DNA of 64,000 nt from Diphasiastrum complanatum (GCA_029204225.1 CM055095.1:30631538-30695537), one strand, 5' to 3'; numbered from the stretch's first letter, positions 1 to 11,660 are shown. Notes: a model not told the origin generated them from the sequence alone. Numbers and translations: made by a program.

Positions 1-1972
1 TGTGATTCGGCGCACCCCCTCTGTCCTGGATTATAGTGCTTTCTGGTAAAGCACGCTCTTCTGGACTTAGTTTTTATTTTGCTGATTAAGCCTGGCAGAA
101 TCAGTCTGGCTCCCGGACAGGGGCCCGGGAGCCGTCCCGGCGGCAGAATCAACTTGGTTCCTGACTAGGCCATGAGCTAGCTCATGACTTGTGACTACTT
201 GACTGGCTCACCACAAGTCAGAGGCTCAGTCCTTGACTTTCTAACTTGCTCTGGGACCTTAGGGAGCGTCACCCCTTAGAGTCTTATAGGGCATGCTGGG
301 TGCACCCGAGTCAGCTTTACAACAAAAAGGTCCACAAAACATTGCTTTGATTGCACAAGTTCGAAACTTGATAACAAGATTCCACTGGCTTCAATCTTCT
401 AGTGGCTTCACACAATTTTCATAGCATGTTTCCTTGAAAAGAAGTTAGAATATTAGCAATGAGGTGGGGAAGAGAGAGATCAATATTCAAAACTTGTAAC
501 ATTATAATAACATTTAGATTATGCTTACACCATAAATTTGAGTATGATGGTAAGCAATAGCTACCACCTCTAACCCCATGCCATGTCTATAAACAATGAT
601 CGCCCAATGCACTCAACTAGAGTCAAAAGTCATCAAATCACACATTACCTATATGCTACTGAAAAGCGCCATAAAGCCTTTCACCTCTAGAATTGTAGTA
701 AAACAACGAACAATAATAATCTACTTCTGCCACTAGCACAAGAGCCAATCCTCTTTGATATTCAAACTTGAAAACATCAAAGCTTTGAGTAACAATTTGA
801 AGCTTAAACTTGGTGCCAAATTAATAAACCAAAATTACCATAGTGTGGAAAAGTTCAATCCATGCTCCATATTTCCTTCAACGTCATAATATAAAGTTAA
901 TAAGAACACTATCAAACATATAAAAGGCTGCATGATCAATATTCCATGGAATTTAGTACTCGACATTTGTAAAGAATAAGCAACTTTCTTTTGTCACATA
1001 TGGCTTTTCCTTTATACGAATACTCTACACACCCCATTTGAAGGATGTAACATGTGCCCTTTTGAAATGCAAAAAATTAGAACCATGCATGCGTATGAAT
1101 CTTTGCTCAGATTGATTTTGACACAAACAAGAGACAATCTCTTCACCTCATCAAAGTCACAACAAAATCTAAAGCATGTAGTACCGATAGTGTCTTGAAA
1201 ATTGTGCTTGTGTCCATTGTCATCAATGCTCACCAGGATCAGATCCATCGTAGTTACAAAAACGTCAAGTTTTGATCATATTGCTTAAGTTGAAGTGATG
1301 ATTTTGGTATCAATTACACGTCCGAAAAGGTCAGATTGTTAGTTTTTTGCCCAAAAGGTGAGGAGATGACCTTGACTACCATGAAGCAAGCACAGACAAG
1401 CAAACCAAAATCTTGTCCTTACTTGCTCACAGAAAATTGTTGTCAAACAGATCAAAACAATATCAGATATCAAACTGCTGATGATGAAATAAGATGTAAA
1501 ATACAGCAAAAGTTACAAAGTCGAAAAGATTTTGAATTTATTTTCGCCGATGAGCCAAAAACTTTTCCAGGTACCAGGGAAAATAAAACCTAAATGTGGT
1601 TGTAAGAACATAACATTTAATAGAACATTTATTAGAAACCTAGATTTTCCATGCATTGTAAGGTTTTTGGGAGGCATGAGCTTCTTGCTTTAGTGTGGTA
1701 TGAATATTTGAGAGAGGCTTGACCAGTTGAAGGCTCTCCCCGATGCTTTAGGAGCAGTTTCAGACCAAAAACATTCTATTGTAATTCATGCCCAATCCAA
1801 GTTTGGCTACAGCTTTCTGTAGTTGTGAGTACGTGCCTAATGTGTCTTCATCAAATCTTTAGAGAATTCCATCTTTCTAATATTCCAATGTACACCAGCA
1901 ACTAACGGTGAAAAATACCTGCATCCTGTTAGATACGAAGTTTTAGAGCTAGTGGGTGACGAAACTTCAAAC
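1..1972 (-). other. Putative ELF3 intron 1 (no exon seen)
   Basis: Lies downstream of the ELF3 first coding exon on the minus strand. I searched it on both strands for the later ELF3 blocks and found none, so the first intron must exceed 1.9 kb or the gene is truncated. The sequence is AT-rich with short unrelated ORFs. The first 420 bases are richer in G+C and share a short phrase (TCCTGGATTATAGT) with about 3,768-3,781, which suggests a shared repeat. No coding capacity is supported. Confidence 0.4.
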
Positions 1973-2218
1973 CTGCGTATAGGACAGAGTATTCATCATT
2001 TGAGTAGCAGAGGCAGGCTTTGCAGGTGAAGGAACAAATGTGTGGGCCGGTACTGTCAACTGTTCATACAGTGCCATCTTGTTGCGTGGTGGGGCACGAG
2101 GCCCTGCATTCTTTGTCTCCTTGACATGTAACCTTGGAAAAAGGGCACCCGTCTCTAAACACCCTCCACCTTTTGGCTGCTTGCTTCCATCTCCTTTGCT
2201 ATCCTTAGAAGACTTCAT
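1973..2218 (-). CDS. ELF3: EARLY FLOWERING 3 homologue, first coding exon (partial gene)
   Basis: ELF3 is the scaffold of the plant evening complex (with ELF4 and LUX), a nuclear repressor that gates circadian output, growth and flowering. The exon encodes 82 residues from an ATG at 2218. Residues about 26-52 hold the block that marks ELF3 N-termini across plants: LFPRLHV, then [16 protein letters not shown], then a proline-rich stretch. A K/G-rich lead of 25 residues precedes it. The frame reaches ACGCAG followed by GTTTGA, a possible phase-0 donor at 1972; without splicing a TGA follows at once. Family identity rests on recalled conserved sequence and is strong for this block. The rest of the protein should lie left of the window. 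A truncated pseudogene copy is possible but nothing in the exon is broken. Confidence 0.82.
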
Positions 2219-2960
2219 TTTCAGGCTAGTAAAAGGTTGAGATTAACATAGAGTTCAATCATCCCTCCACTGGGGTCACACAAGGATCTGAGACACGCAG
2301 TCTAAGGCGTCCACTGTTATCAATGGATCCAGGCACAAACCCTACCACATACACTTGGATTTGATAACCTACTGCATGAATCAAAAAGCTTAACACAACC
2401 TCAAAAAGAACAGCTATGATAGCCACACATAAATACGCCTTGTGAGATCTTTGATGAGATGGTTCTAAAGCAGATTTTCAAAAAAAATTCCTTATCTCAA
2501 GCCCTAAACGGACACCTGAGCCACAAAAACAACCCCGCTCCGGACACACCACCCGCTTCTAGACGCTCACATAGATAAGCAAAAAGCAAATGCATCGTCA
2601 CTCGAAGTGGCAACGCAGATGGGAAATTGGCACTTCACCTCGGAAGTTCTTTCGATCAAACCCTTCCTTCAGCTCAGCAGCGACCAACAACCCCAATCCG
2701 AGAGCTCCATCGCCAGCGCTTCAGCCACAGATCTGCAACCAAGGATGGAATTGAAAAACCAAGGCCTGATTGATTGGATCGTCCACGCCTATAATCTTGC
2801 AGCGATGGCTATGGCTGTGGCTATGGCGATGGCGATGGCGATGGCGAAAGGAACGCGAAGAAAAGGAAAGAGCGAGAAATGGTCCCTCGTATCATAATAA
2901 CACGCTGTGCTCTTAAATCCGTCACCGTTGGATTCTCCCCGAGGTCCATTCAGATGTTGC
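2219..2960 (-). other. Likely ELF3 5' leader
   Basis: Non-coding stretch directly upstream of the ELF3 start codon. It holds a 42-bp hexamer array at 2805-2846 (seven ATGGCN-type units on the plus strand; GCCATN on the ELF3 sense strand). A plus-strand ORF at 2607-2897 depends on that array for its Met/Ala run and is not credible. ELF3 genes are known for long leaders; the extent here is inferred. Confidence 0.4.
2805..2846 (+). repeat. Hexanucleotide array, 7 x ATGGCK-type
   Basis: Seven six-base units (ATGGCT, ATGGCT, GTGGCT, then four ATGGCG) with one substitution class. Sits in the inferred ELF3 leader. Confidence 0.9.
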
Positions 2961-2979
2961 CAGGTCTTTACAAAGCCTC

Positions 2980-2985
2980 CACGTG
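2980..2985. promoter_or_regulatory. G-box CACGTG (in CCACGTGG)
   Basis: Perfect palindromic G-box core with extended CC/GG flanks, about 760 bp upstream of the ELF3 start codon. bHLH (PIF) and bZIP factors bind this core. Function here is inferred from position and from the second copy 133 bp away. Confidence 0.5.
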
Positions 2986-3112
2986 GAATCTATGACGCGT
3001 GGCTGACATCCAACTGGGGGAGCCGAGATTATGTAGTGCCGTGAAGACACGTTGTTATATTAAACAACGAGGGGGGTAAAAGGGCAAAAAAGTGGATCTT
3101 TGGCCCCCTTGA

Positions 3113-3118
3113 CACGTG
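3113..3118. promoter_or_regulatory. G-box CACGTG (in ACACGTGG)
   Basis: Second perfect G-box upstream of ELF3, in a light-gene-like context (GACACGTGGT). An ACACGTT near-match lies between the two at about 3,046-3,052. Together they suggest a light- or clock-responsive promoter, by inference only. Confidence 0.5.
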
Positions 3119-3240
3119 GTAAGCCGTTTATACCTTTTTAGCGGTTTACTCTTAGAGTTGGGCTGCCAAAAGTGTGCGAGTGGCGTGGTTTCTGATGTCA
3201 ATCTAGCGTGATTGGGTGCTCGTCTTTACCGCCCTCTTTC

Positions 3241-4467
3241 TTTCTTTTGTTCTTACAAATGACAATCAAAGGACCACCTCGTCAAGAAGTGTAATCAGAT
3301 CAAACCCTAATGGCTCATTCGAATTCTACCAGCCTAATTGGTCTAATTTTTGTCAAGGTAAGTAGCTCAACTTGTCAGGCAATGTCCTCAACATTGAAAA
3401 GCAATTACGTGACAAAAGGCCCTTGCCACATGGTGAAAACTCGAGCTCACTTTAAAAGAGGGGAAGTCCCTTTTTTTTAAGTGAAGATTCCAATTTAAAT
3501 AAATAAGGGATTAGTCTAGCACCCAATGTTTTGACATTCATTGTCCTCAATGGACCCTAAGACCAAGTTGGATAAGAGTGTTACTTGTGACCCAAACTCA
3601 AATCCAGGTTTCACATGGAGTTAGGAATAAGTCCAAAAGGCCCAAAGTTGATTTGTGGAGCCACTCCAAGGGTCTCCCCACATTTCACAGGGGTTGAGAA
3701 GGCATGGCCACATGCACATTTTTGTGCCACCAATCTTGAATGCGCGTTGACAAGGCAAGTGCGCCTCCTGGATTATAGTACTAATCCGGGATGTGCAAAA
3801 AAGCAGTTTATGGATGCACTTACATCCAAGAACTACTTGAACTCCATGAGTTCTTCCTTAACCATGGTGGAGTCGCATGCCCTTCAACTTCAAACGCAAG
3901 TGGGCTTCCAAATGGCCGGTTTACATTTGCCTGCTAGCTACGTTTTTTTGTTTTCTCATTTTCTTTGCTCTCCTTGTTGTGTGTTTGCTCTTCCTCTCAT
4001 ATATTTTTGGTTTTCCCAGCTGCATTTTTTGTATTCCTCATTCCATGTTCATGCTTTTTGTTGCTTTTGGTTTCACCCGTACTCTCTCATAGAGCATATT
4101 CCCTTATCTTTTCCCTCTTGTGTGTTGTTTATTAGGATATTTTTGCCACCACTTCATTGGCTTATCGTTGCTCTAACTACTCTTCTATCTTAGAGATGTC
4201 ATTTCCTCACTCTTTCACATCAATGTTAAAGGCTCCTATGCATGATACGAGTTTCAAGGAAGCCAACAAAATTTGGAACTCAAATGATGCTTCCAAGAGC
4301 CAAGTTTCGAAAAGAGCCATCGACTTTTGGGGAGATGAAGAAACTGAGCAACTACTTAGTGTGCCTCCAACTTTTTTCCAAAGGCTAATACAAATGCAAA
4401 TGTCATAGGGTCTACTTCTGGTGGTGGAAAAGGGGTTGAAGAGCAAGTGTCCTCGACACCAATGCAA
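3241..4467. other. Intergenic sequence, no gene recognised
   Basis: Contains a 192-codon open frame (3615-4193) and a weak frame at 4157-4408, neither with recognisable domains. The first becomes Phe/Leu/Cys-rich only because the DNA is T-rich. The second lies directly left of a gypsy LTR and could be gag debris, but I see no zinc knuckle. Confidence 0.4.
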
Positions 4468-4995
4468 TGTCTTAGTACATCTGTGTTTATTAATGCATTA
4501 TAATATCCATTGTGTTGTAGGCCCAAAACGAGCTATTAGCCTTAGGAACAAGGCGGTTTACTCTTTAGGCTCTTCAAAGTAATTAATAAGGATAATAGGC
4601 CAATAAGGACCCAATGTAGTTTAAATAATACTTGGCAAGGGCTAACTATCCCTCAAAATAGGTATGTTTAGTTAAGTGAGAGCATTGTCTATAACTGGGC
4701 AAGGGACATCAATTCTTGGATCTTTTGGCCCATTTGCAAGTGAGAGCTTTTTGTTTCTTCGTGAATGTGAGCTATGGGGATTTCCTTTGCTAGGTCTCAT
4801 GTGCGTTATCTACATGAATCCATGCTGAGCGTTTACATTGCTTTGTACTCTTCCTTTCATTTCTATTGAGATTCTATGGAGATCCTTGTGTTTCTAGCAT
4901 TCTATGGATAGGTTATCGTGATTGTCTTCTACTCTTCTTGCTTTTAGCTTTACTATCATTGTTATTGCTATTAGTTTGGGATTTGGCACATGATA
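4468..4995 (+). repeat. Gypsy-family LTR (plus orientation, diverged)
   Basis: This is the reverse complement of the LTRs at 29863-30388 and 37302-37820, alignable along its whole length, from TGTCTTAGTACATC to TTTGGCACATGATA. Many substitutions and a few indels separate it from those two, so it is an older copy. A degenerate PBS and the family's leader follow on the right, so it is a 5' LTR in plus orientation. No partner 3' LTR was found. Confidence 0.85.
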
Positions 4996-5000
4996 ATTCT

Positions 5001-5010
5001 TGGTCAGAGC
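5001..5010 (+). other. Degenerate primer binding site
   Basis: TGGTCAGAGC follows the LTR end by five bases. It matches the initiator-Met tRNA primer site TGGTATCAGAGC with an internal AT deletion, so priming is probably lost. Confidence 0.7.
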
Positions 5011-6076
5011 CTTAGATCCATGATTCATGATTATTCTATGTGAATTCCATTAGATTTAATGAGTTTATTGCTTTTGTAGCTTCCTTGTTGCTACTTTATA
5101 GCTTTTAAATTTACAGTTCTGTTCAGACAAATTTTGAGTATTCAATTTCGTTTTTCATTTCTAATTTGATTCCATATATTTGTAGAGCTTTGTTTTAGCT
5201 CTCATTTGCACCAATCTGCAAGCAATTTGAGTGAGAGATACAAAAGTTATTGCAATTTTCCCAAATGTTGTCCAAACCGGTGATCAGAATTCGTCTTTTA
5301 CTTTGTGTGATTTTTTTAGATTTGATTTAAGTTTTTATTTCAAGTTTCTCTACATAGTATTTTTGAACATTGTCTTAGCTTTGATCTGATCCATATGGCA
5401 AGTCATTTGGATTAGTATTCAAAAACTTATGACAAATCTTGTTTCCTAGCTCTAGTTTTGCTAATTTTCTTCTTTAGAAAATTTCATCCATGTTCTATTG
5501 CTAATTTGACCTATCAAATTTCTTTCAATCATTGATTTGATACTATAGGCTGATAGAGCTTGTTGTTAGATTTTTAGAGGTACTAAGTTTTTGTAATTTG
5601 GATCAATATTGAGGAAGTTATGATCAAATTAGTGGAGGTGGGTCAGATTTGCCAGAATTCTGGAAATTTTCTTTGGATTTTTCCAAGTGAGAGAAAAGCA
5701 TTTCATTTTTTCAACTTTGAAGTTTAATTCTTTTGTTAAAAAAAAATTAACCTTTCATTTTAAAAGTTCACCACATTTAAAAAAAAAAAATTAAACTCGC
5801 CCACCACACTCCCAACCAAACTCGCCATTTAAAATCTCACACAAAGATCGCACACAAACTCGTAAAAAAAAACAATTAAAAAAAAAAACTCGTGCACCTC
5901 TTCTCTCTCTCACGCGGCGCGGCGCCCCTCTCTTTGTTTCCTTTCCTGTGCCTCTGCCTACGGCGACCTGTCCTCCCTACATCTCTCTCCCTACCCCTAG
6001 GACCTCTCTCTCCCTCTACCTACGACCTCTCTCTCTATATTTGCCAAATGCATGATCACTCATGCATTATTGCCTA
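5011..6076 (+). other. Gypsy untranslated leader, truncated
   Basis: Aligns in reverse with about 36541-37284, the leader of the complete gypsy element (shared phrases near 5,046-5,070 and 5,520-5,640). After about 5,760 it becomes poly-A and CT-rich and the match fades. At about 6,077 it changes abruptly into copia integrase coding sequence, so this is a chimeric junction. Confidence 0.65.
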
Positions 6077-7480
6077 AATCCTTTTGGCAACATGTTGTTT
6101 CGATAGCAGCTTATTTGTAGAAATGATGTAGAACTAAAGGTTTATCGAACATCAAAAATCCTTGTGAAGTTTGAACTAGATCCAAACCTTCATTAAAGCA
6201 TTTAAAAGTTTTCAAATGCTCTGCCTATGCTCATGTCCCTAAAGGGTGGACGAGCATTCTATTAAAACAAATTTTGTTGGTTATTCTTCTTCGAATGGTA
6301 TGTATAGGCCGTATAATCCTATAGCTTGTAAAGTTTTCACAAGCAGGGATGTTACGTTTCTTGAAGATCAGTTTATCGACTTGAAGGGCAAGAACCATAT
6401 TCTACCTATCGCTCATGTCCCGAATACTGATGAATATCAAAATACAATTTCAATTCCTTCAAGTAGCCAGCCTATAAAATCATACTCAAAATAAGAACTA
6501 GAAGCTATAACTTAGGAGCATCTGACACAGACCGCACAACATCGAATTTTGCAGCCCAAAGCACCTCCTAGAAGATCAACAAAAATTTGAATTCAGCCTA
6601 TTAGATTCATTGATAAGTATGCTCACTATCTTTCGTACGAGCCAATTGCAATCGAAGAAGCACTCACACAAGCCATTCAAATCTTTGGAAGGAAGCTATA
6701 GATAAAGAATACAACTCGTTGATAAAAAAACAACACATGGACTGTCACTAAGTTGCCTGCAGGCAGAAAGGTTATCGACTGCAAATCTTCAAGATCAAGT
6801 ACACAGTAGATGGCATCATCAATAGCAGAAAGGCTAGACTGGTGACAAGAAGATTTCTACATGTTTCCAACATTGACTACTTAGAAACAGTCAGCCCAGT
6901 GGTCAAGCACTCCTCTATCAGATTGCTGCTATCGTTTGCTATTGCAACTAACCTTGAGGTACATCAATTAGATGTACAAGCTACATTTCTCCATGGAGTT
7001 ATTGAAGAGCACATCTATATGATCCAACCAGAGGGTTACGTGGATCGTGTATGTAAACTCGACAAGGTGTTGTGTGGCCTGAAACAATTTTCAAGAGCAT
7101 GGTTTCATCAAATCAACTCATTCCTTATCAAACAAGGATTCGAACCAAGCTCTGCAGACTACAATGTCTGTTTCAAGGCCATTCGACAATCCTTTATCAT
7201 CATCACACTGTATGTGGATGATACATTGCTATTTGACAATAATATCAAATTGATAAATGTTATCAAGATGATGTTATCTCAAGAATTTGAGATGACAGAT
7301 CTAGGAGAAGCTCATTATTGTCTCAAAATCCAAATCCATGGAGACAGAAACAAGAAGCTTCTCTACATTACTCAATAAAGGTATATCTTTAATATGCTTA
7401 CAAAATTCAATTTCATGAATTACAAGCTTGTACATTCTCCTATGGATTCAGGTCTGAAATTATCAAAAGAGTAATGCCCT
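6077..7480 (+). pseudogene. Copia pol fragment (integrase end plus reverse transcriptase)
   Basis: From about 6,080 the translation shows the C-terminal copia integrase region with stops (a block like LKHLKVFGC and AYAHVP), then NFVGYSSSNGMYRPYNP and RDVTFLEDQFI at 6246-6494. Reverse transcriptase follows at 6842-7378: VHQLDVQATFLHG, GLKQFSRAW (GLKQxPRAW with P to S), the catalytic LYVDDTLLF, and MTDLGEAHYCL. Frameshifts and stops break the frame between domains, and there is no RNase H. A dead fragment, probably inserted into or fused with the gypsy leader on its left. Confidence 0.85.
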
Positions 7481-7800
7481 CGAACCAAAGAGGATTCAAT
7501 TCTCTCTCTCCCCTAATCCTATAGCTAATCCAGATCCATTCATTTGTTATATATAATTATTTGTACAGTCGCACAATCTGCAAAAAGATACAAGAATCGC
7601 CAACAGGTTTCTACTCGACAAAACATCGAATAGACAATGACAAAGTATCGAATTGACAATTGTCAAAGTATCTTTTGTAGCCTATTCAACCATCAGATAT
7701 TGACTATTTGATTCGACTCGATTCAACCATCTTATCGTTCGACCTTATCTTTCACGATCAAGCAAAATCTTCAATAGAATTAGATTCCATTAGATGAAGA
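7481..7800. other. Unassigned, AT-rich
   Basis: Joins two copia fragments. Nothing recognisable apart from short near-repeats of the phrase CGACAAAACATCGAATAGAC at about 7,615-7,660. Confidence 0.3.
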
Positions 7801-8989
7801 ATGCAGACAAAAGGACAAGCTGCTGAAGATCAACACACTTTCAAGGAAGGATGGTGGTTGTGGCAAAGCTCACTTTGCCAAGGACAAGTCAAGAGGGAGG
7901 AGCAAGAACAAATTTTCTCAAGGCTTCACCAAGGACAAATCAAAGGACAAAGCAAAGGACAAAGACCAAGGAGGAGTAGAAGATGATTCAACTCATTCTT
8001 CTAACTTCAAGAAGAAGACTCAAGAAGATCAAGCCAATTTTACCATAGAAGACTCACATGCAAGTGAAGGAGAAGCATCTCTTATGATGTCTAGTTTCTC
8101 CTCTTTATCCTTTAATGATGTATCTTGGTATATTGATAGTGGAGCCAAAACTCATATGATTTGCTCCAAGAGATCTTTTATTACTATTGAATCTTATCAA
8201 GAACTTCAAGAATCAATATACACTATTGTTGGTGATGCATGTTCAATTGAAGGAGTTGGAATTTGTTCCTTGAGTCTTGCATCTTCTATGAGTTTTACAC
8301 TTTCCAATGTACTTTATGTTCCTAATCTCACAAAGAATGTGATTAGTGTTGGAAAGTTATTTGATGATGGTTTTGAAGTGGAATTCAATGTCAATAATTG
8401 TTTTATAAAGAAAGGTGATGAGATCCTAGCAAGTGGATTTAGATATGGAGGCATTTTCAAGTTAGATGTGCATGAGAATGCAAGTACTTGTGATTTTGCA
8501 TCGATGACTTGTGTTTCCAAGGAAGAAGTATGTCATAGGAGGTTGCATGTTTCCAATTTCAGATCTATGTCTTCAATAATCAAGGAGATCAAGCCAAGAG
8601 TGGCTTATTCTATGGAAAAATCACATATGGATCCATATTTGATGTCTTCTACCAAGAAAAACATCCTATGGAGTTGGAACACTCGGATGTTGACCTTTCT
8701 TCATCAACAAGCAAGGAAGTTGCCTCTTGCTTTTCTACTTTTATTGATGGTTTCACAAGTAACCAATGGCTATGTCTTGTCTCTTCAAGTTTTATGGTGC
8801 ATGTGTATTTTCCATCATGCAAAGCTTTTTGGAGTTATGGAGCTATTGAAAGGATTGCACTATATGGAGTCTTGTTCAATTATAAGCCTAAGGTTGTGTA
8901 CCTTAGTGTTCTTGAAGATTATTGCTTTGCATGTGTGCGAGTTTGAGTTAGATAGATCTAGATTTGTAGACATGCATAAAATTAGATGA
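7801..8989 (+). pseudogene. Copia gag-protease-pre-integrase fragment
   Basis: The first part (7801-7986) is a basic, K/Q-rich gag tail with G-Q-K repeats. At 8084 a frame starts that carries the aspartic protease: SWYIDSGAKTHM (catalytic DSG), then SNVLYVPNLTKNVISVGKL, the standard copia protease end. Pre-integrase follows at about 8,530 (CHRRLHVSNFRSM). Around 8,640 the true frame shifts: a parallel frame carries HPMELEHSDV, the linker into integrase, so a 1-base change has broken it. Integrase is absent. The right side is interrupted a little further on by the copia element at 9098. Confidence 0.8.
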
Positions 8990-9092
8990 CATGCAAAGTC
9001 AGTTAGAGTGCATGCATGCAATATGCAATCAATGCATGCAACATGCAAGTCAGTATACATTTCTACACATGTTCAATTCATCTAGGAAAGTC

Positions 9093-9097
9093 ACATG
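9093..9097. other. Target-site duplication ACATG (left)
   Basis: ACATG directly precedes the left LTR and is repeated at 15204-15208 directly after the right LTR, a perfect 5-bp duplication as made by copia integrase. Confidence 0.9.
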
Positions 9098-9950
9098 TGT
9101 CAATTTTCAGAGAAAAAGGACAAATATGATTGTACTTATCAATCATTAAGAGTTATTGATTGCTTAATCCAAAGATCTATCAAGTTCTAGGTGTTAGATC
9201 TTGATCTAGATGCTTTACACTATGATTTAAGCAAGAGCAATGGATCAAATGATCAAAAACATGGATGGGCGGCCTCACATGTGTGGCGGACAGTACCAGT
9301 ACGGCCTGTTTACAGAGAGTAAAGTACACAAGCTTACAAATGCATTTCAATCACAAAAACACAAGACAAATGTGGAAAATACAAGCAAGACTAGAATCTG
9401 CCAATGTCACATCAACTTCTCATTGATTTGGTTGATCCCTTTATAGATCAAGTACATCCACGAGCTGTGTACTGTCCAGCAAGCCTTCACACATGTGAAG
9501 AGTGCCTAGTCATCCAGATCCACCAATGGGAGCCATATGTGCTCATTTCCAAAGCTGACTATTCTCTTTGGCTAGAAAACAAAAAGCTAGTCTTCCACAT
9601 TTATAGGAATATTCCCTATAAAATAGGAGCTAATGGAATCTTCTTATATTATCTTCTAGAAGCTTATCCACATGTGTGAATGGTATCTTGACATGTGTGA
9701 GTAATAACTCATTCACATGGAAGTCCAATCTATTTACATAAAGTTTGACTAATTTGACCATTTTCAAGATTCTACTCAAAGGTCAATTTCACACTAGTGT
9801 AGATCAAGCTAAGATCAATCTAACTTTATAAAAGTGACTTACGTACATTCTTTCACATGTGGGAACAGACTCCACACGTGTGAGACCCTATCAAGATCAA
9901 TTAACTTGAGATCCACAAGGTACATCAAGTTGGAAGTGATATTTTTAACA
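9098..9950 (-). repeat. Copia 3' LTR
   Basis: 853 bp, TG...CA termini. It contains at least six palindromes of the type CACATGTG or CACACGTGTG (about 9275-9284, 9486-9498, 9668-9677, 9693-9700, 9853-9860 and 9872-9881). A minus-strand TATA-like CTATAAAG lies at 9439-9446. Confidence 0.93.
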
Positions 9951-9960
9951 CTCCTCACTT
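9951..9960 (-). other. Polypurine tract of the copia element
   Basis: AAGTGAGGAG on the minus strand, directly adjoining the 3' LTR, as expected for plus-strand DNA priming. Confidence 0.8.
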
Positions 9961-10734
9961 CTAACTTGGCAAGTCTAATGTACATCTATCTACAACTCCA
10001 AGAGCATATCTTAACTTGAAAAATGAATCTTTAGCCAAAGGTTTGGTTAAGATATCAGCTATGCACTCGGATGATGGCACATGATGAAGTTGAACCTCCT
10101 TGGATTGCACTTTCTCCCTCACAAAATGATGAGCTATCTCAATATGCTTTGTTCTAGCATGGAAGATTAGATTGGTAGCAATTTGTTGAGAAGCTTGATT
10201 GTCACAATAGATGCAAGGGACCTCCTTGACCTTTAGCACTTGAAGCTCCACCAAAAGTTTTCTTAGCCGTAGGAGTTCTTTGGTTGTTGAAGTCAATGCC
10301 TTGTACTCAGCTTCACAAGAGGAAAGAGAAATTGTATCTTGCTTGTTGGAAAGCCAAGATATCACTCATCCACAAAGAAAAGTGACAAATGCACTTATGG
10401 ACCTTCTATCCATCTTGTCTCTAGCAAAATCTGAATCCAAAAATGCTCTCAAGTACAAGTTAGACCCTTGATAGAGAATGCCAAAGAATCTAGTAGAAGA
10501 GACATATCTAAGCACTCTCTTGGCACTTTTCCAATGATGCATCAAAGTACCTTGCATATATTGACTTAACTTGCTTACACTATAACTCAAATATGGTCTA
10601 GTGATCGTCAAATAGATTAAGGAGCCTATTAGCTTCCTAAAGAGTGTGATGTTCTCAAAGGATGCTTCATCACAATCATTAGTAGCTTTACAAACTTGCT
10701 CCATAGGGGTGTCAATCCCCTTACAATCTTTCAT
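9961..10734 (-). pseudogene. Copia RNase H region
   Basis: Two frames cover the RT thumb to RNase H. 10366-10734 has GIDTPMEQVCK, the block around LIGSLIYLTITRPYLSYSV and the block ending LRYVSST. 9961-10365 continues with SWLSNKQDTISLSSCEAEYK (RNase H acidic residues), CDNQASQQIA, HARTKHIEIAHHFVRE and the copia end ADILTKPL. A stop and frame change separate them near 10,366. The final stop falls just inside the PPT, the usual position. Confidence 0.9.
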
Positions 10735-10775
10735 GCCAAACCTTTCAAGAATGGAAGTAGCATACTTTGATTGAC

Positions 10776-11660
10776 TTATAAAAGTAAAATCACTACCTCT
10801 AGTACTTCTATTCCAAGTATGAACTTAAGAAGTCCTAGATCTACCATCTTGAATTCACTAGACAAAGAAACTTTAACATTTCTTATGCCTTCACCATCAT
10901 TTCCTGTCAATATGATATCATCAACATAAAGTAACAAAATGATGATCTTCCTATCATTACATTTGATGTAAAAAGAAGGCTCATAAGAGCTAATCACAAA
11001 TCCAAGAGAGTAGAGAAAATCATGCAACCTAGAGTACCAAGCTCCAGGTGCTTGCTTCAAGCCATATAGGCTCTTCCTTAAGTGGCAAACCTTGTCCTCC
11101 TCACCATCCTTGATGAAGCCCTCAGGTTGCAACATGTATATTTCCTCCTCCAAGTAGCCATTCAAGAAAGCATTTGTCACATCCATTTGATAGAGATTCC
11201 ACTTGAGTAAAGTAGCAATACAAATGATCAATCTAATGACTACAAGCTTTGCTACAGGAGCAAATGTTTCTTCATAATCTATGTCTTTAGTTTGAAGAAA
11301 CCCCTTAGCAACCAATCTAGCTTTGTACTTACTTATAGATCCATCTTGATTGTACTTTAATCTATAGATCCACTTACGTGCAAGTGGCTTCTTCCCATAT
11401 GGAAGGTGTACAAGATTCCAAGTTTGATTATCTATCAAAAAATCAAACTCTACTTGCATTGCATCTCTCCAAACTTGTGATCTACTTGCAATTTCATAAC
11501 ATGATGGCTCTTCAAGCATTGTGGTTAGAAAGGAGTAAGAGGTAGAAGGATATGTGTCTTCCCTTTGCTTCCCTTTCTCAAAGTATGTGAGCCTTGAAGG
11601 CTCGGCCTTGCTCCTTATGGATCTTCTCGGCTCCTTTGGAACTTGATTTTGATCTTCCAA
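10776..11660 (-). pseudogene. Copia reverse transcriptase region
   Basis: 294 codons. In order: the linker RRSIRSKAEPSRL, VWRDAMQVEFDFL, the block WIYRLKYNQDGSISKYKARL, LVAKGFLQTKDIDYEETFAP, MDVTNAFLNGYLEEEIYM, SLYGLKQAPGAWYSRL, and the catalytic LLYVDDIILTGND. The frame is lost after FILGIEV. The catalytic YVDD is intact, so the domain was active when it inserted. Confidence 0.93.

Noticed and set aside
2607-2897. 96-codon plus-strand ORF with a Met-Ala run
   Set aside because: It lies antisense to the inferred ELF3 leader, and its only feature is a hexanucleotide array.
3615-4193. 192-codon ORF, possibly membrane protein
   Set aside because: Hydrophobicity comes from T-rich DNA. No homologous domain and no coding context, next to retroelement debris.
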